Of a DNA stretch of 38,286 nt, positions 1 to 8,564 are shown piece after piece. Source of the DNA: Flavobacterium hydatis (GTDB lineage Bacteria > Bacteroidota > Bacteroidia > Flavobacteriales > Flavobacteriaceae); NCBI RefSeq assembly GCF_000737695.1, contig NZ_JPRM01000048.1, positions 1 to 38,286 on the forward strand, written 5' to 3'. The notes beneath the pieces are model-generated. The model did not search any database. It saw nothing but the letters and a program-made list of their open reading frames with translations, and had not been told where the DNA came from. Numbering within the stretch: the stretch's first letter is position 1; every line of letters begins with the position of its first letter. Both the position numbers and the translations under genes were made by a program.

Positions 1-1
1 T

Positions 2-958
2 TTCCTTTTTGATAAAGGAGTTTTAAAATCAACATCATTTGATATTCCGATTATTGCAGTTGGTAATCTTAGCGTTGGGGGAACTGGAAAAACACCACAA
101 ATAGAATATTTAATCCGATTGTTATCAGATAAATATCAGGTTGCAACACTTAGTCGTGGATACAAACGACAATCTGAGGGTTTTGTACTTGCTGATGAAA
201 CTTCTAATGCTGTTATATTAGGAGACGAACCTTTTCAGTTTTTTCAAAAGTTCAAAAATATCCAAGTTGCGGTTGATGCAAACCGAACAAACGGAATTCA
301 AGAATTACTTTCTCAACCTAAAAAGCCTCAGGTTATTTTGCTTGATGATGCATTTCAGCACCGAAAAGTAAAAGCGGGTTTTTATATTTTGCTCACTTCA
401 TACGGGGATTTATATGCAGATGATTGGATGTTGCCAACCGGAAATTTACGAGAAAGCAGGAGTGGAGCAAAAAGAGCTAATATTGTTATAGTAACCAAAT
501 GCCCTTCTGGACTTCAGGAATCCGAACAGCAAAATATTCGTAGAAAGCTAAAACTAGAATCAACACAAGAATTATACTTTACTTATATCGATTATGATGA
601 TTGTATTTATTCTCAAACGGGGAAATTAGCAGTCGAAGAAATTAAAAATGAGCGAAAATTACTTTTGGCAGGAATTGCAAAGCCAACACCATTTTTTGAG
701 TTTTTAAAATCTAACGATGATGAATGTCTTACATTCCCTGATCATCATCACTTTACAGAAACGGATATTACAACGATTGCGAATAAAGCAAAAAAACATA
801 AAATTATTACCACCGAAAAGGATTATGTTCGCTTAAAAGGCACTAATATTGCGCCGCAATTATTTTATTTGCCAATAAAAAGCACTTTTATTAATTATCA
901 AAATAATTTTGATACAACAATTTTAAATTATGTGGGAAAAAGTTCAGGAAACAGTTAG
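2..958 (+). CDS. lpxK: Tetraacyldisaccharide 4'-kinase LpxK, 5'-truncated by the window edge
   Basis: LpxK phosphorylates the 4' position of the tetraacyldisaccharide 1-phosphate lipid A precursor at the inner face of the inner membrane. The reading frame is open from base 2, so the true start lies upstream; about 25-30 N-terminal residues (the membrane anchor) are probably missing. The visible part has 318 codons. It begins FLFDKGVLKS, runs into the Walker A loop VGNLSVGGTGKTP (partial residues 20-32), and later shows LLDDAFQHRKV, the conserved DDxFQHR segment of the family. An internal TTG at 119 could be mistaken for a start, but it lies after the Walker A loop and cannot be the real one. 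The 3' end overlaps the next gene by 29 bases in another frame, which suggests co-transcription and possibly coupled translation. The family assignment is secure; only the start is unseen. Confidence 0.95.
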   Translation, partial: FLFDKGVLKSTSFDIPIIAVGNLSVGGTGKTPQIEYLIRLLSDKYQVATLSRGYKRQSEGFVLADETSNAVILGDEPFQFFQKFKNIQVAVDANRTNGIQELLSQPKKPQVILLDDAFQHRKVKAGFYILLTSYGDLYADDWMLPTGNLRESRSGAKRANIVIVTKCPSGLQESEQQNIRRKLKLESTQELYFTYIDYDDCIYSQTGKLAVEEIKNERKLLLAGIAKPTPFFEFLKSNDDECLTFPDHHHFTETDITTIANKAKKHKIITTEKDYVRLKGTNIAPQLFYLPIKSTFINYQNNFDTTILNYVGKSSGNS

Positions 959-1742
959 TTATATAAAATCAAAAACACAGTTCACACCAGAATATGGAGT
1001 GATTTTAGGTTCAGGTTTAGGAGGTTTTACAAATGATATCGAAATAGAGTATACATTACCTTATAATGAAATTCCTAATTTTCCGGTATCTACAGTTCAA
1101 GGTCATAAAGGAGCTTTAGTTTTTGGAACTATTGGAGATAAAAAAGTGGTTGCGATGCAAGGTCGTTTTCATTTTTATGAAGGATATACTATGGAAGAAG
1201 TTACTTTTCCGGTTAGAGTAATGAAGTTTTTAGGGATTACTAAATTGATGGTTTCTAATGCTTCAGGAGGAGTAAATGCAGCTTACAAAGTAGGTTCGAT
1301 AGTAATTATTAAAGACCACATTAATTTTGCACCAGAGCATCCTTTGCGTGGTAAAAATGATGAGCGTTTTGGACCTCGATTTGTAAATATGAGCGAGCCA
1401 TATTCTAGAAAGATGATTATTAAAACCAAAGAAATTGCTTCAAGATTGAATATTGAAATTCATGACGGAATCTATTTTGGTTTACAAGGGCCAACTTTTG
1501 AAACTTTGGCTGAATATAAAATGGTTAAGATTCTTGGAGCAGATTGTGTAGGAATGTCAACTGTACCAGAAGTTATCGTAGCACGTCATATGGATGTAGA
1601 AACTTTTGGAATCTCTGTAATTACCGATATGGGTAACGAAGAAAGTATAGATACAATCTCGCATGATGAAGTTCTTGAGGCGGCAAAAATGGCTGAGCCT
1701 AAAGTAAGAGCTTTGATAAAAAACTTGATTTTAGAGTACTAA
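930..1742 (+). CDS. punA: Purine nucleoside phosphorylase (trimeric PNP/MTAP family)
   Basis: It cleaves purine (deoxy)ribonucleosides with phosphate to the free base and (deoxy)ribose 1-phosphate in the cytoplasm, for purine salvage. The 270 residues match the usual length of the trimeric family. The phosphate loop GSGLGG is at residues 27-32, followed by QGRFHFYEGY (77-86), SNASGGVN (109-116) and GPTFETLAE (187-195, base-binding Glu195). The region that reads the purine 6-position is VITDMG, with Asp at 233, where 6-oxopurine-specific enzymes have Asn (ITN). MTAP-type enzymes carry Asp there, so substrate preference may include adenosine; this is inference from family knowledge. The ATG at 930 lies inside the end of lpxK. 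The stop codon overlaps the stop of the convergent histidine kinase gene, so nothing separates the two transcription units. Confidence 0.93.
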   Translation: MWEKVQETVSYIKSKTQFTPEYGVILGSGLGGFTNDIEIEYTLPYNEIPNFPVSTVQGHKGALVFGTIGDKKVVAMQGRFHFYEGYTMEEVTFPVRVMKFLGITKLMVSNASGGVNAAYKVGSIVIIKDHINFAPEHPLRGKNDERFGPRFVNMSEPYSRKMIIKTKEIASRLNIEIHDGIYFGLQGPTFETLAEYKMVKILGADCVGMSTVPEVIVARHMDVETFGISVITDMGNEESIDTISHDEVLEAAKMAEPKVRALIKNLILEY

Positions 1743-3916
1743 GCGCTTACGTTAAAACATTTAGCGATAATGCTGTAAAATTCATCAGGAACAAAGGGTT
1801 TTGTTATTACGTCGTTCATCCCGAATGATAATAACATTTCCCTGTTCTCATCTAGCGAAATAGCAGTTAGAGCTATAATTGGTGTTATCTTGTCAAATTC
1901 TCTAATATATTTAGTGGCAGTGGTTCCATTTATTCCAGGTAAATGGACATCCATTAAAATCATATCAAAACGTTTGATTTTTAATAACTCAATCGCGTCC
2001 TCTCCATTATCAATTACCTCGCAGGTGATGCCTTTGTTTTCAAGCATTTTACGAGTAATCATTTGATTAATTCTATTGTCTTCAATCAATAGAATATTTT
2101 TGTCTTTTAGTTCGTAGTCGTTGTACAATTTGATTTCTTCTTTAATAGCTAACGGTTCACTATCTATTAAAAACTTTAGTTTAAAAGTAAAGGTAGAACC
2201 TTTACCAACCTCGCTTTTAAGATTGATTTCCCCGCCTAGCATTTCGGTTAATTTTTTTACAATTGTAAGTCCCAAACCAGTTCCTCCATATTTTCGGTTA
2301 ACCTCTATAGAGCCTTGCGAAAAACTTTCGAAAACAGTTTGTAGTTTGTCCTCTGGAATCCCTATTCCAGTATCAACTATTTCAAAATAAACAGTTGCCG
2401 CTTCGTCTTTTAAGGAGTGTAATTTTACGATTACATTCACACGTCCATTTGCTGTAAATTTTAAGGCGTTATTAATCAGATTCATTATAATCTGAGACAA
2501 TTTTGTTGGGTCACCAATTAAATTGTCAGGAATGCTTTTGTCGATATCTAAGTTAAAATAATTTTTATTGGCTGTAGCCAATTCCTTCAAAGAACTTTGT
2601 ATGTTTATTAATAATTCTTTTAGATTAAAACTTATATTTTCTGTTTCGAGTTTGTTAGAATCTATTTTGTTGATTTCTAGTATTTCATTAATAAATGTAG
2701 TCAAATAATTCCCTGAAAACTTTAATGATTCTAAGTATTTTTTCTGTGATTTTTTAGGGTTGTCCTCTATTAATAAATGCGTAATTCCGTTAATGGCATT
2801 AAGAGGCGTTCTTAATTCATGACTCACCGTCGATAAAAATTCAGATCTGGCTTTAGATGCCTTTTCAGCTTTATTCTTTGCAATAATTAACTCATTGTTT
2901 TTTTCTCTTAAAAGCATATTATTCTGATTACGAATAATGTTGTTTTTGTAAAGAGATAAACTCAAAAGAGATAAAATAGAGATTAAGGCAATAGCAAGAA
3001 TACTTATTAACTTAGAATATTTATATGTTTTTTTATCTTCAATATCCTTCTTCTCTTTTTGGATAGCGCTGTTTATTACCTCTTTAGTCTTGAATTTTTT
3101 AAAATCGTCAAAATCAGATTTTGAGTTTTTTAATTTATAAATATAGTTTTTTAATTGATAATGTTCATCCAGATAAGTATAAGCTCTGTCGTAATCCTGA
3201 TGGTTTTTATAATATTTGCTAATAGCTAATAAAATTGTTGCCTTCTGGTTGAGGTCATTACTTTTGGTGGTTAATGCTAATGCTTTGTCTAGGTAATATA
3301 TAGCGGAATCATTTCTTTTTAGATGACTCTCGATAAGACCGAGTTGATAGTAAGCATCAGTTTTTGTTCTTAAAGTATTTTTGTTATCAGGTAATTCAAT
3401 TATTTTTTTGAAAGTAGAGATTGCCAAATCATATTCGTGATTAGTTTTTAAAGCAATTCCTTTTTGAAGACTTAATGCCTGAGTTGAGTCAACGATATTT
3501 AACTGCTTAAATACCGATTTTGACTTGTCGAAATATGTTTGAGCAAGATTATGCTTTCCTCTTTCGGTATTGGTTATTCCGATATAATGAAGAGCAAGTG
3601 CTTTGGTAATAGATAAAGGTTTGTCTTTTAATAAATCAACACTTTTATTGAAGTTGATTAAGGCCTCATCATATTTTTTCTGATTGTAGTAAATTTTACC
3701 AAGTTTAAAAGTTTGGCTGGCTTGGTTTTCTATTTTATGGTTTGTTTGACAAAATAGAATTGATTTTTCGGTAAAAATCTGTGCTTGGTTATACTTGTTT
3801 TCTTTAAGACTAGAGTTTGCCTGTTGGTCATAATAGACAACACTATCTGTATTCCGATTGAATTGGGAATACAAAAATGAACTGAAAAAACTGATTAGGA
3901 TAAAAAGATATTTCAT
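1739..3916 (-). CDS. Hybrid sensor histidine kinase/response regulator with periplasmic TPR domain
   Basis: A one-protein phosphorelay of 725 residues. A signal peptide (1-17, ending FLYSQ) is followed by TPR-like helical repeats (about 30-260) that should lie in the periplasm. One membrane segment (about 302-323) and a short coiled coil lead to the HisKA domain with SHELRTPLNA, phospho-acceptor His366. The HATPase domain follows, with DTGIGIP and GGTGLGL boxes. The C-terminal receiver domain has LLIEDN, phospho-acceptor Asp656 in MDVHLP, and Lys706 in TKPF. There is no HPt domain or DNA-binding domain, so any output must pass through a separate HPt or regulator not seen here. The start is 26 bases after gap, suggesting read-through from lipA-gap. 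A 12-base palindrome (3917-3928) abuts the start codon. The ligand is unknown. Confidence 0.93.
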   Translation of the reverse strand: MKYLFILISFFSSFLYSQFNRNTDSVVYYDQQANSSLKENKYNQAQIFTEKSILFCQTNHKIENQASQTFKLGKIYYNQKKYDEALINFNKSVDLLKDKPLSITKALALHYIGITNTERGKHNLAQTYFDKSKSVFKQLNIVDSTQALSLQKGIALKTNHEYDLAISTFKKIIELPDNKNTLRTKTDAYYQLGLIESHLKRNDSAIYYLDKALALTTKSNDLNQKATILLAISKYYKNHQDYDRAYTYLDEHYQLKNYIYKLKNSKSDFDDFKKFKTKEVINSAIQKEKKDIEDKKTYKYSKLISILAIALISILSLLSLSLYKNNIIRNQNNMLLREKNNELIIAKNKAEKASKARSEFLSTVSHELRTPLNAINGITHLLIEDNPKKSQKKYLESLKFSGNYLTTFINEILEINKIDSNKLETENISFNLKELLINIQSSLKELATANKNYFNLDIDKSIPDNLIGDPTKLSQIIMNLINNALKFTANGRVNVIVKLHSLKDEAATVYFEIVDTGIGIPEDKLQTVFESFSQGSIEVNRKYGGTGLGLTIVKKLTEMLGGEINLKSEVGKGSTFTFKLKFLIDSEPLAIKEEIKLYNDYELKDKNILLIEDNRINQMITRKMLENKGITCEVIDNGEDAIELLKIKRFDMILMDVHLPGINGTTATKYIREFDKITPIIALTAISLDENREMLLSFGMNDVITKPFVPDEFYSIIAKCFNVSA

Positions 3917-3942
3917 GTATTGTAATACTTTTTATTAGTAGT

Positions 3943-4947
3943 TTATACTTCCTTAGTTAGCAATATCAAATCAATTAATCTTGATGAATACCCAACTTCG
4001 TTATCGTACCAACCTACAACTTTTACCATTTTATCGATTACAGATGTAAGTTGTGCATCAAATAAGCACGAATTCGGATTTCCAATAATATCAACAGATA
4101 CAATAGGGTCTTCGGTATAATCTAAAATTCCTTTTAAACTAGTTTTTGCTGCATTCTTGAATGCTTCATTAATCTCTTCAATTGTAACGGCACGTTTTAC
4201 ATTAAATGTAATGTCTGTTAATGATCCATCAGGAACAGGAACACGTATACCGCAACCACCAATTTTGTTTTGTAATTTGGGGAAAATCTTAGTTAATGCC
4301 TTTGCTGCGCCCGTTGTTGTAGGAACAATAGATTGGCTCGCACCTCTGGCTCTGCGCAAATCTTTATGGGGTTGATCGTGCAGACTCTGATCTGTTGTGA
4401 ATGAATGTATTGTTGTAATGTAGGCTTGCTCAATACCACAAAGATCATCGATTATTTTAATCATAGGAGCTGCATTGTTTGTGGTGCAACTCGCATTAGA
4501 AATTATTGTTTCAGTTCCGTCCAGTATTCCTTCATTAACACCTAAAACGACCGTTTTGATCGTATCAACTTCAGATGGTGCAGATATAATGACTTTTTTT
4601 GCTCCGGCAATAATATGTGCATTAATTTCTTCATGCGTTTTATATTTACCGGTCGATTCTATAACATAATCTATGTTACAGTCTTTCCAATTTAAGTTTG
4701 AAATGTTTTTTTCATGGAAAAACAAATAATGCTTTCCATCTACGATTATTCCATCTTCGTCACTGCTTACCACAAACGGCAACACACCATGAATACTGTC
4801 GTATTTAATAAGGTGAGCCATAGTCTTGGTGTCGGCAATATCATTTATGGCAACAACTTCAATTTCAGGATGGTTTAAGAGTAATCGAAACAAGTTACGA
4901 CCAATTCTTCCGAAACCATTAATAGCAATTCGTATTTTTTTATTCAT
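3943..4947 (-). CDS. gap: Glyceraldehyde-3-phosphate dehydrogenase, type I
   Basis: It catalyses reversible oxidative phosphorylation of glyceraldehyde 3-phosphate in glycolysis or gluconeogenesis. At 334 residues it has normal length. The NAD-binding loop INGFGRIGR is at 9-17, and Asp36 in INDIAD favours NAD over NADP. Catalytic Cys154 is in SNASCTTNNAAP and His181 in TIHSFTTDQ, followed by the PHKDLRRARGAS segment and TTTGAAKA. The C-terminus carries WYDNEVGYSSR. The residues after SCTTN are NAAP rather than the common CLAP or SLAP, a mild oddity away from the catalytic atoms. It lies 28 bases after lipA and 26 bases before the hybrid kinase. Many Bacteroidota carry more than one gap gene, so this may not be the main glycolytic copy. 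Confidence 0.95.
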   Translation of the reverse strand: MNKKIRIAINGFGRIGRNLFRLLLNHPEIEVVAINDIADTKTMAHLIKYDSIHGVLPFVVSSDEDGIIVDGKHYLFFHEKNISNLNWKDCNIDYVIESTGKYKTHEEINAHIIAGAKKVIISAPSEVDTIKTVVLGVNEGILDGTETIISNASCTTNNAAPMIKIIDDLCGIEQAYITTIHSFTTDQSLHDQPHKDLRRARGASQSIVPTTTGAAKALTKIFPKLQNKIGGCGIRVPVPDGSLTDITFNVKRAVTIEEINEAFKNAAKTSLKGILDYTEDPIVSVDIIGNPNSCLFDAQLTSVIDKMVKVVGWYDNEVGYSSRLIDLILLTKEV

Positions 4948-4975
4948 TTAAAATAAAATATTCAACATTTAAAAC

Positions 4976-5851
4976 TTAAAGAATATGTTTTTGCGCTTTG
5001 TAGGATGAACGCACCAACGGACCGCTTTCGACGTGGCGGAAGCCTAATTCTAGTCCGAATTTTTCGTATCTGGCAAATTGATCTGGAGTGATAAATTCTT
5101 TTACGGGTAAATGTTTTTTACTTGGTTGTAAATATTGACCAATTGTTACTACGTCTACATTTGCATTACGCAAATCAGTCATAGTCTGAAATACCTCTTC
5201 TTCGGTTTCTCCTAGTCCAAGCATGATTCCAGACTTGGTTCTGTTGATTCCTTTTTCTTTTAAGTAGCGTAAAACTTCTAAGCTACGATCGTATTTGGCT
5301 TGTATACGTACTTCACGAGTTAATCGACGAACAGTTTCTACGTTATGAGAAACAACTTCTGGATTAGCTTCTACAATTCTGTCAATGTTTCTTTCGATTC
5401 CTTGAAAATCAGGAATTAATGTCTCTAAAGTCGTATTTGGATTCATACGTCGAATTGCTTTCACGGTTTCAATCCAAATAATCGAACCACCATCTTTTAA
5501 ATCATCTCTATCTACACTCGTTATAACGGCGTGTTTGATATTCATGATTTTAATAGAACGGGCTACTTTTTCTGGTTCGTCCCAATCTACAGTCTCAGGC
5601 CTTCCAGTTTTTACACCACAAAAACCACAAGAACGTGTACAAACGTTACCTAAGATCATAAAAGTAGCTGTTCCTTCTCCCCAGCATTCACCCATATTTG
5701 GGCAGCTTCCGGAAGTACAAATTGTATTTAAACTATATTTATCTACTAAACCACGTAGTTCAGTATATTTTTGTCCGATTGGGAGTTTTACCTTCAACCA
5801 TTTTGGTTTTCCGATAGGTAAATTATTATCTATAACGCTTTCCATATTCAT
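4976..5851 (-). CDS. lipA: Lipoyl synthase
   Basis: A radical-SAM enzyme that inserts two sulfurs into protein-bound octanoyl groups to make lipoyl cofactors for pyruvate and 2-oxoglutarate dehydrogenases and the glycine cleavage system. The sacrificial auxiliary cluster ligands are Cys45, Cys50 and Cys56 (CTSGSCPNMGEC), and the radical-SAM cluster is CTRSCGFC (Cys71, 75, 78). The C-terminal GPLVRSSY segment carries the Ser that ligates the auxiliary cluster. At 291 residues the length is typical. The first ATG is at 5851 and a second, MESVID, at 5845; the putative -7 element at 5863-5870 would leave only a short leader, so either start is possible. It appears to be the first gene of a lipA-gap-kinase unit. 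Confidence 0.97.
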   Translation of the reverse strand: MNMESVIDNNLPIGKPKWLKVKLPIGQKYTELRGLVDKYSLNTICTSGSCPNMGECWGEGTATFMILGNVCTRSCGFCGVKTGRPETVDWDEPEKVARSIKIMNIKHAVITSVDRDDLKDGGSIIWIETVKAIRRMNPNTTLETLIPDFQGIERNIDRIVEANPEVVSHNVETVRRLTREVRIQAKYDRSLEVLRYLKEKGINRTKSGIMLGLGETEEEVFQTMTDLRNANVDVVTIGQYLQPSKKHLPVKEFITPDQFARYEKFGLELGFRHVESGPLVRSSYKAQKHIL

Positions 5852-5862
5852 TATTCAAAGTA

Positions 5863-5870
5863 CAAAGATA
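5863..5870 (-). promoter_or_regulatory. Putative -7 promoter element TATCTTTG upstream of lipA
   Basis: On the minus strand this reads TATCTTTG and matches the Bacteroidota -7 consensus TAnnTTTG. No TTG is found 17-23 bases further upstream, so the -33 element is missing or divergent. Upstream, 5879-5901 is a short run of TTTG/TTTA repeats that may make DNA flexible. The implied leader is under about 15 bases. Confidence 0.4.
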
Positions 5871-6088
5871 AGCAATGTTGTTTATTTGTTTATTTGTTTA
5901 TGCTTTAATTTATAAAAGGATAACAAAATGAGTGTTAAATTCTTTTTTGCGAATTATTAATAATTCAAGATGAATGAAAGTTTTTTTGATGAAAATCGCA
6001 ATAAATAGTCAGAATTTATGAAATTACAAGATAATTTTTTCTTCTAAAATTAATTGGTTTCCGAGATACGGGTATTTTAAAGATGTAG

Positions 6089-6096
6089 TATATTTG
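6089..6096 (+). promoter_or_regulatory. Putative -7 promoter element TATATTTG upstream of the M48 protease
   Basis: TATATTTG matches TAnnTTTG and lies 26 bases before the ATG at 6123, giving a leader of about 20 bases. No -33 TTG lies at the expected distance. The rest of 5871-6088 shows no gene or strong hairpin. Confidence 0.45.
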
Positions 6097-6122
6097 CTAC
6101 AGTTAATTTAATAATTAAAAAG

Positions 6123-6995
6123 ATGAAAAGAAAAACGATAGCGTTAGTTGTTTTGCTTGCAACTTTTGGTTTTACACAAGCCAATGCGCAAATAAATTTA
6201 GGAGAAAAAGCTTTAGGAGCTGTTCAAAAAGGAGTTGCGGGATTTACATTTAGCGATGCCGATGCAGCAGCTTTATCAAAAGAAGCAGTTGCAGAAATGG
6301 ATGCTAAAAATCAGATTGCTCCAGCTACAGATGGTTATGCAATTAGACTAAACAGATTGTTTGGAAAACATACTGCTGGAGAAGGATATACATTAAACTA
6401 CAAAGTATATATGCTAAAAGAAGTAAATGCATTTGCAACTGCTGATGGTAGCGTACGTGTATATTCTGGTTTAATGGATATTATGGATGATAACGAATTG
6501 CTTGCAGTTATTGGTCACGAAATTGGTCACGTTGCCAATCATGATTCAAGAGATGCGATGAAAGCTGCTTATAAAAAAGAAGCTTTAATTGATGCTGCGG
6601 CTTCACAATCAGCAAAAATTTCTGCTCTTACAGATACGCAATTGGTAAAAATTGGAAATGCAATGATAGATAGTAAACACAGCAGAACTCAAGAATCTGA
6701 GGCTGATTTGTTTTCTTATAACTTCATGAAAAAGAATGGCTATAATGTAAATGCCGAAGAATCTGCATTTAGAATCCTTGCTAAAATGAGCGAAGGTGCC
6801 GAAGGATCTTTCTTGGATAAAATGATGAGTTCACATCCTGATTCTAAGGAAAGAGCAGATAATGCTAAAAAAAGAGCTGAAAAAGACGGATTATATAAAC
6901 CATATGTTCAGCAAAAAATTGTTAACACTGTACCAGTAGCGGCAAAGAAAACAACGACTAAAAAACCAGTAGCTAAAAAAACGACTAAGAAATAA
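6123..6995 (+). CDS. Secreted M48 family zinc metalloprotease
   Basis: A periplasmic Zn-dependent endopeptidase of the M48B type (related to BepA/LoiP, envelope quality control). A Sec signal peptide occupies residues 1-22 (basic start, hydrophobic core, cleavage near ANA). The zinc motif HEIGH is at 132-136 with Glu133 as general base, and the third ligand is probably Glu191 in the ESEAD segment. AFATADGSVRVYSGLMDIM precedes the active site as in the family. There is no lipobox Cys and no TPR domain, unlike full-length BepA. The C-terminus is a Lys/Thr tail (about 275-290) of KKTT and KKPVAKK units, which may bind anionic polymers; its role is unknown. The gene stands alone and ends at a strong shared terminator. 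Confidence 0.9.
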   Translation: MKRKTIALVVLLATFGFTQANAQINLGEKALGAVQKGVAGFTFSDADAAALSKEAVAEMDAKNQIAPATDGYAIRLNRLFGKHTAGEGYTLNYKVYMLKEVNAFATADGSVRVYSGLMDIMDDNELLAVIGHEIGHVANHDSRDAMKAAYKKEALIDAAASQSAKISALTDTQLVKIGNAMIDSKHSRTQESEADLFSYNFMKKNGYNVNAEESAFRILAKMSEGAEGSFLDKMMSSHPDSKERADNAKKRAEKDGLYKPYVQQKIVNTVPVAAKKTTTKKPVAKKTTKK

Positions 6996-7021
6996 TTAGA
7001 TGTATTTTTAGAATTGAGAAT

Positions 7022-7054
7022 AAAAAAAGCAGAACCTAGGTTCTGCTTTTTTTT
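7022..7054. terminator. Bidirectional intrinsic terminator between the M48 and PH-domain genes
   Basis: A perfect palindrome AGCAGAACCTAGGTTCTGCT (7028-7047) is flanked by an A-run on the left and a T-run on the right, so it can end transcripts from both convergent genes. It lies 26 bases after the protease stop and just before the PH-domain gene's stop. It closely resembles the hairpin at 7561-7588. Confidence 0.85.
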
Positions 7055-7057
7055 ATT

Positions 7058-7438
7058 CTATTTTAATACGTGGTGTGCTAATACTTTTTGAACCTCATAT
7101 ACATTTACCGATTTATTAAATTGTTTAATAATACTCGGATGTAATTCGCTCGAAACCCAAATTTTTAATTCTGCGTCAAGGTCAAAAGTTCCTGCAGTTT
7201 CTACACTAAATCTTGTGATGCTTTTGTACGAAATCGATTTGTATTCGGTTTTACTACCAGTTAATCCTTGTTTATCAACCAGAATTAATCGTTTTGTAGT
7301 AAAGATAAATGTATCACGAATAAGTTTAAAACCTAATTCTATTTCTTCGTTATCGGTTAAAAGTAAACCGTATTTTTTAATTAATTCGTCTTGACTTACT
7401 GTACCAGCATTACCAAGCATTGCGGAAAATATTCCCAT
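7058..7438 (-). CDS. PH domain-containing protein (bacterial bPH_1 type)
   Basis: A small cytoplasmic protein of 126 residues. It matches the bacterial pleckstrin-homology-like fold: an N-terminal helix region MGIFSAMLG, then GLLLTDNEEIELGFKLIRDTFIFTTKRLILVDKQG, where the RDTFIFTTKRLI strand pair is the family signature, then SYKSITRFSVETAG and a C-terminal helix. No membrane segment or catalytic motif is seen. Ligand and role are unknown; the family has not been tied to a single process. It stands as a single-gene unit with a terminator at each side, the downstream one shared with the M48 protease. Confidence 0.8.
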   Translation of the reverse strand: MGIFSAMLGNAGTVSQDELIKKYGLLLTDNEEIELGFKLIRDTFIFTTKRLILVDKQGLTGSKTEYKSISYKSITRFSVETAGTFDLDAELKIWVSSELHPSIIKQFNKSVNVYEVQKVLAHHVLK

Positions 7439-7560
7439 AATTTATTATTTGTTTGATGATTTTAAAAAAGCAATTTTTATCAGTAAAGATACATTTTTTT
7501 ATAAAAAACCTACTTTAGATAATTAGATAAGAATAGCTTTTTTAAAACAAAAGGGCATAA

Positions 7561-7588
7561 AAAAAGCAGAACCTAAATTCTGCTTTTT
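7561..7588. terminator. Intrinsic terminator after the TonB gene
   Basis: The stem AAAAAGCAGAA (7561-7571) pairs with TTCTGCTTTTT (7578-7588) around a six-base loop. On the minus strand it lies 9 bases after the tonB stop and ends in T's; the A/T flanks allow action in both directions. Its left half is identical over 15 bases to the terminator at 7022-7054. Confidence 0.8.
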
Positions 7589-7597
7589 AATTTATAT

Positions 7598-8410
7598 TTA
7601 TTCTGTTTTTATTGTGATCGGTAGGTTATATGCAGTACGAACTGGTTTAGAATCAATCATTCCTGGAGTCCATTTAGTTCTTAAAGATTTTAAAACTCTT
7701 ATAGCTTCTTTTCCTAATCCATATCCCGGATCATTTCTTACAAGAATGTCGGTCATACTTCCGTCTCTCTCAATTACAAATGATACATAAATACGAATTG
7801 TTCTTTCGCTATCTAATTCTGGACGATTAAAATTGTTTCCTACATAAGTATAAAACTTATTCATACCTCCCGGAAATTCAGGCAATTTGTCTAGAGAACC
7901 AATCGGTGTAGGTTCGTTAATAGTCGGAGCTGTTACCAACTCTGGTCCGCCGCCGCCATTTATAATGCCATTTTTTAATTTCCCATCACCTTCGCCTGTT
8001 GTTGCTGGTGCCGTCACAATGTTCTCTGTAACTGTTGCTATTTCCTGTGGTGTAGCTTTACTTGCTTCTACTATCGTAGGGTTTACAAGTTGGCTTTTTT
8101 CAATAGCAGTTTCAACAGGTTGAGATTTTACAGCAGGCATTTCTGCCGATTTCTTATTAATGTGAACTTCACTCACTTGTACAACTGTCGGTAAACTATC
8201 GGGGATAGTGGTTATTACATCGACTTTGCTCAGTTTAGTAATAAACATTGAAGCGCACACAATGGCTGTGGTAAAAAACAATCCCATGAAAAGTGCCTTA
8301 ATTGAGTTTTTTGAACTTTCATGGCGTAACTGGTACGCGCCATACTCTTTGTTTCTGTTTTCGAATACAAGGTCAATCCATTTGTTTTCGTAGATGCTTG
8401 ATGTTGACAT
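7598..8410 (-). CDS. tonB: TonB-family energy transducer
   Basis: It couples the inner-membrane proton gradient (through ExbB/ExbD, not in this window) to outer-membrane TonB-dependent receptors. The cytoplasmic N-terminus carries ENKWIDLVFENRNKEYGAY, the Bacteroidota TonB signature. A single membrane helix (about 36-57) follows, then a Pro/Thr/Glu-rich periplasmic spacer (about 60-175). The C-terminal domain (about 180-270) has LPEFPGGMNKFYTYVGNNF, IYVSFVIERDGS and the final LPITI strand. At 270 residues it is complete. The gene is separate from the upstream sigma-factor gene by about 150 bases and ends at its own terminator. Flavobacteria usually have several tonB paralogues, so the partner receptor cannot be named. 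Confidence 0.92.
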   Translation of the reverse strand: MSTSSIYENKWIDLVFENRNKEYGAYQLRHESSKNSIKALFMGLFFTTAIVCASMFITKLSKVDVITTIPDSLPTVVQVSEVHINKKSAEMPAVKSQPVETAIEKSQLVNPTIVEASKATPQEIATVTENIVTAPATTGEGDGKLKNGIINGGGGPELVTAPTINEPTPIGSLDKLPEFPGGMNKFYTYVGNNFNRPELDSERTIRIYVSFVIERDGSMTDILVRNDPGYGLGKEAIRVLKSLRTKWTPGMIDSKPVRTAYNLPITIKTE

Positions 8411-8564
8411 AATTCACGGTTTTTTAAGGTTAAGTAGTGGTTAAATCATAAGCAAAAAATTGTTTTACCTGATAACGTTAATAATAAGAACTTTGGTATG
8501 CGGGATTATTGTTTATTTAAGAATAAAGGTGTAGATGTTTTATCCTTTGCTTAAAGATAATAAA

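Noticed and set aside
2121..2390. Plus-strand ORF opposite the histidine kinase
   Set aside because: It is antisense to the HATPase domain, which is intact; a shadow of codon bias. The same holds for the ORFs opposite gap, lipA, tonB, lepB and DUF2339.
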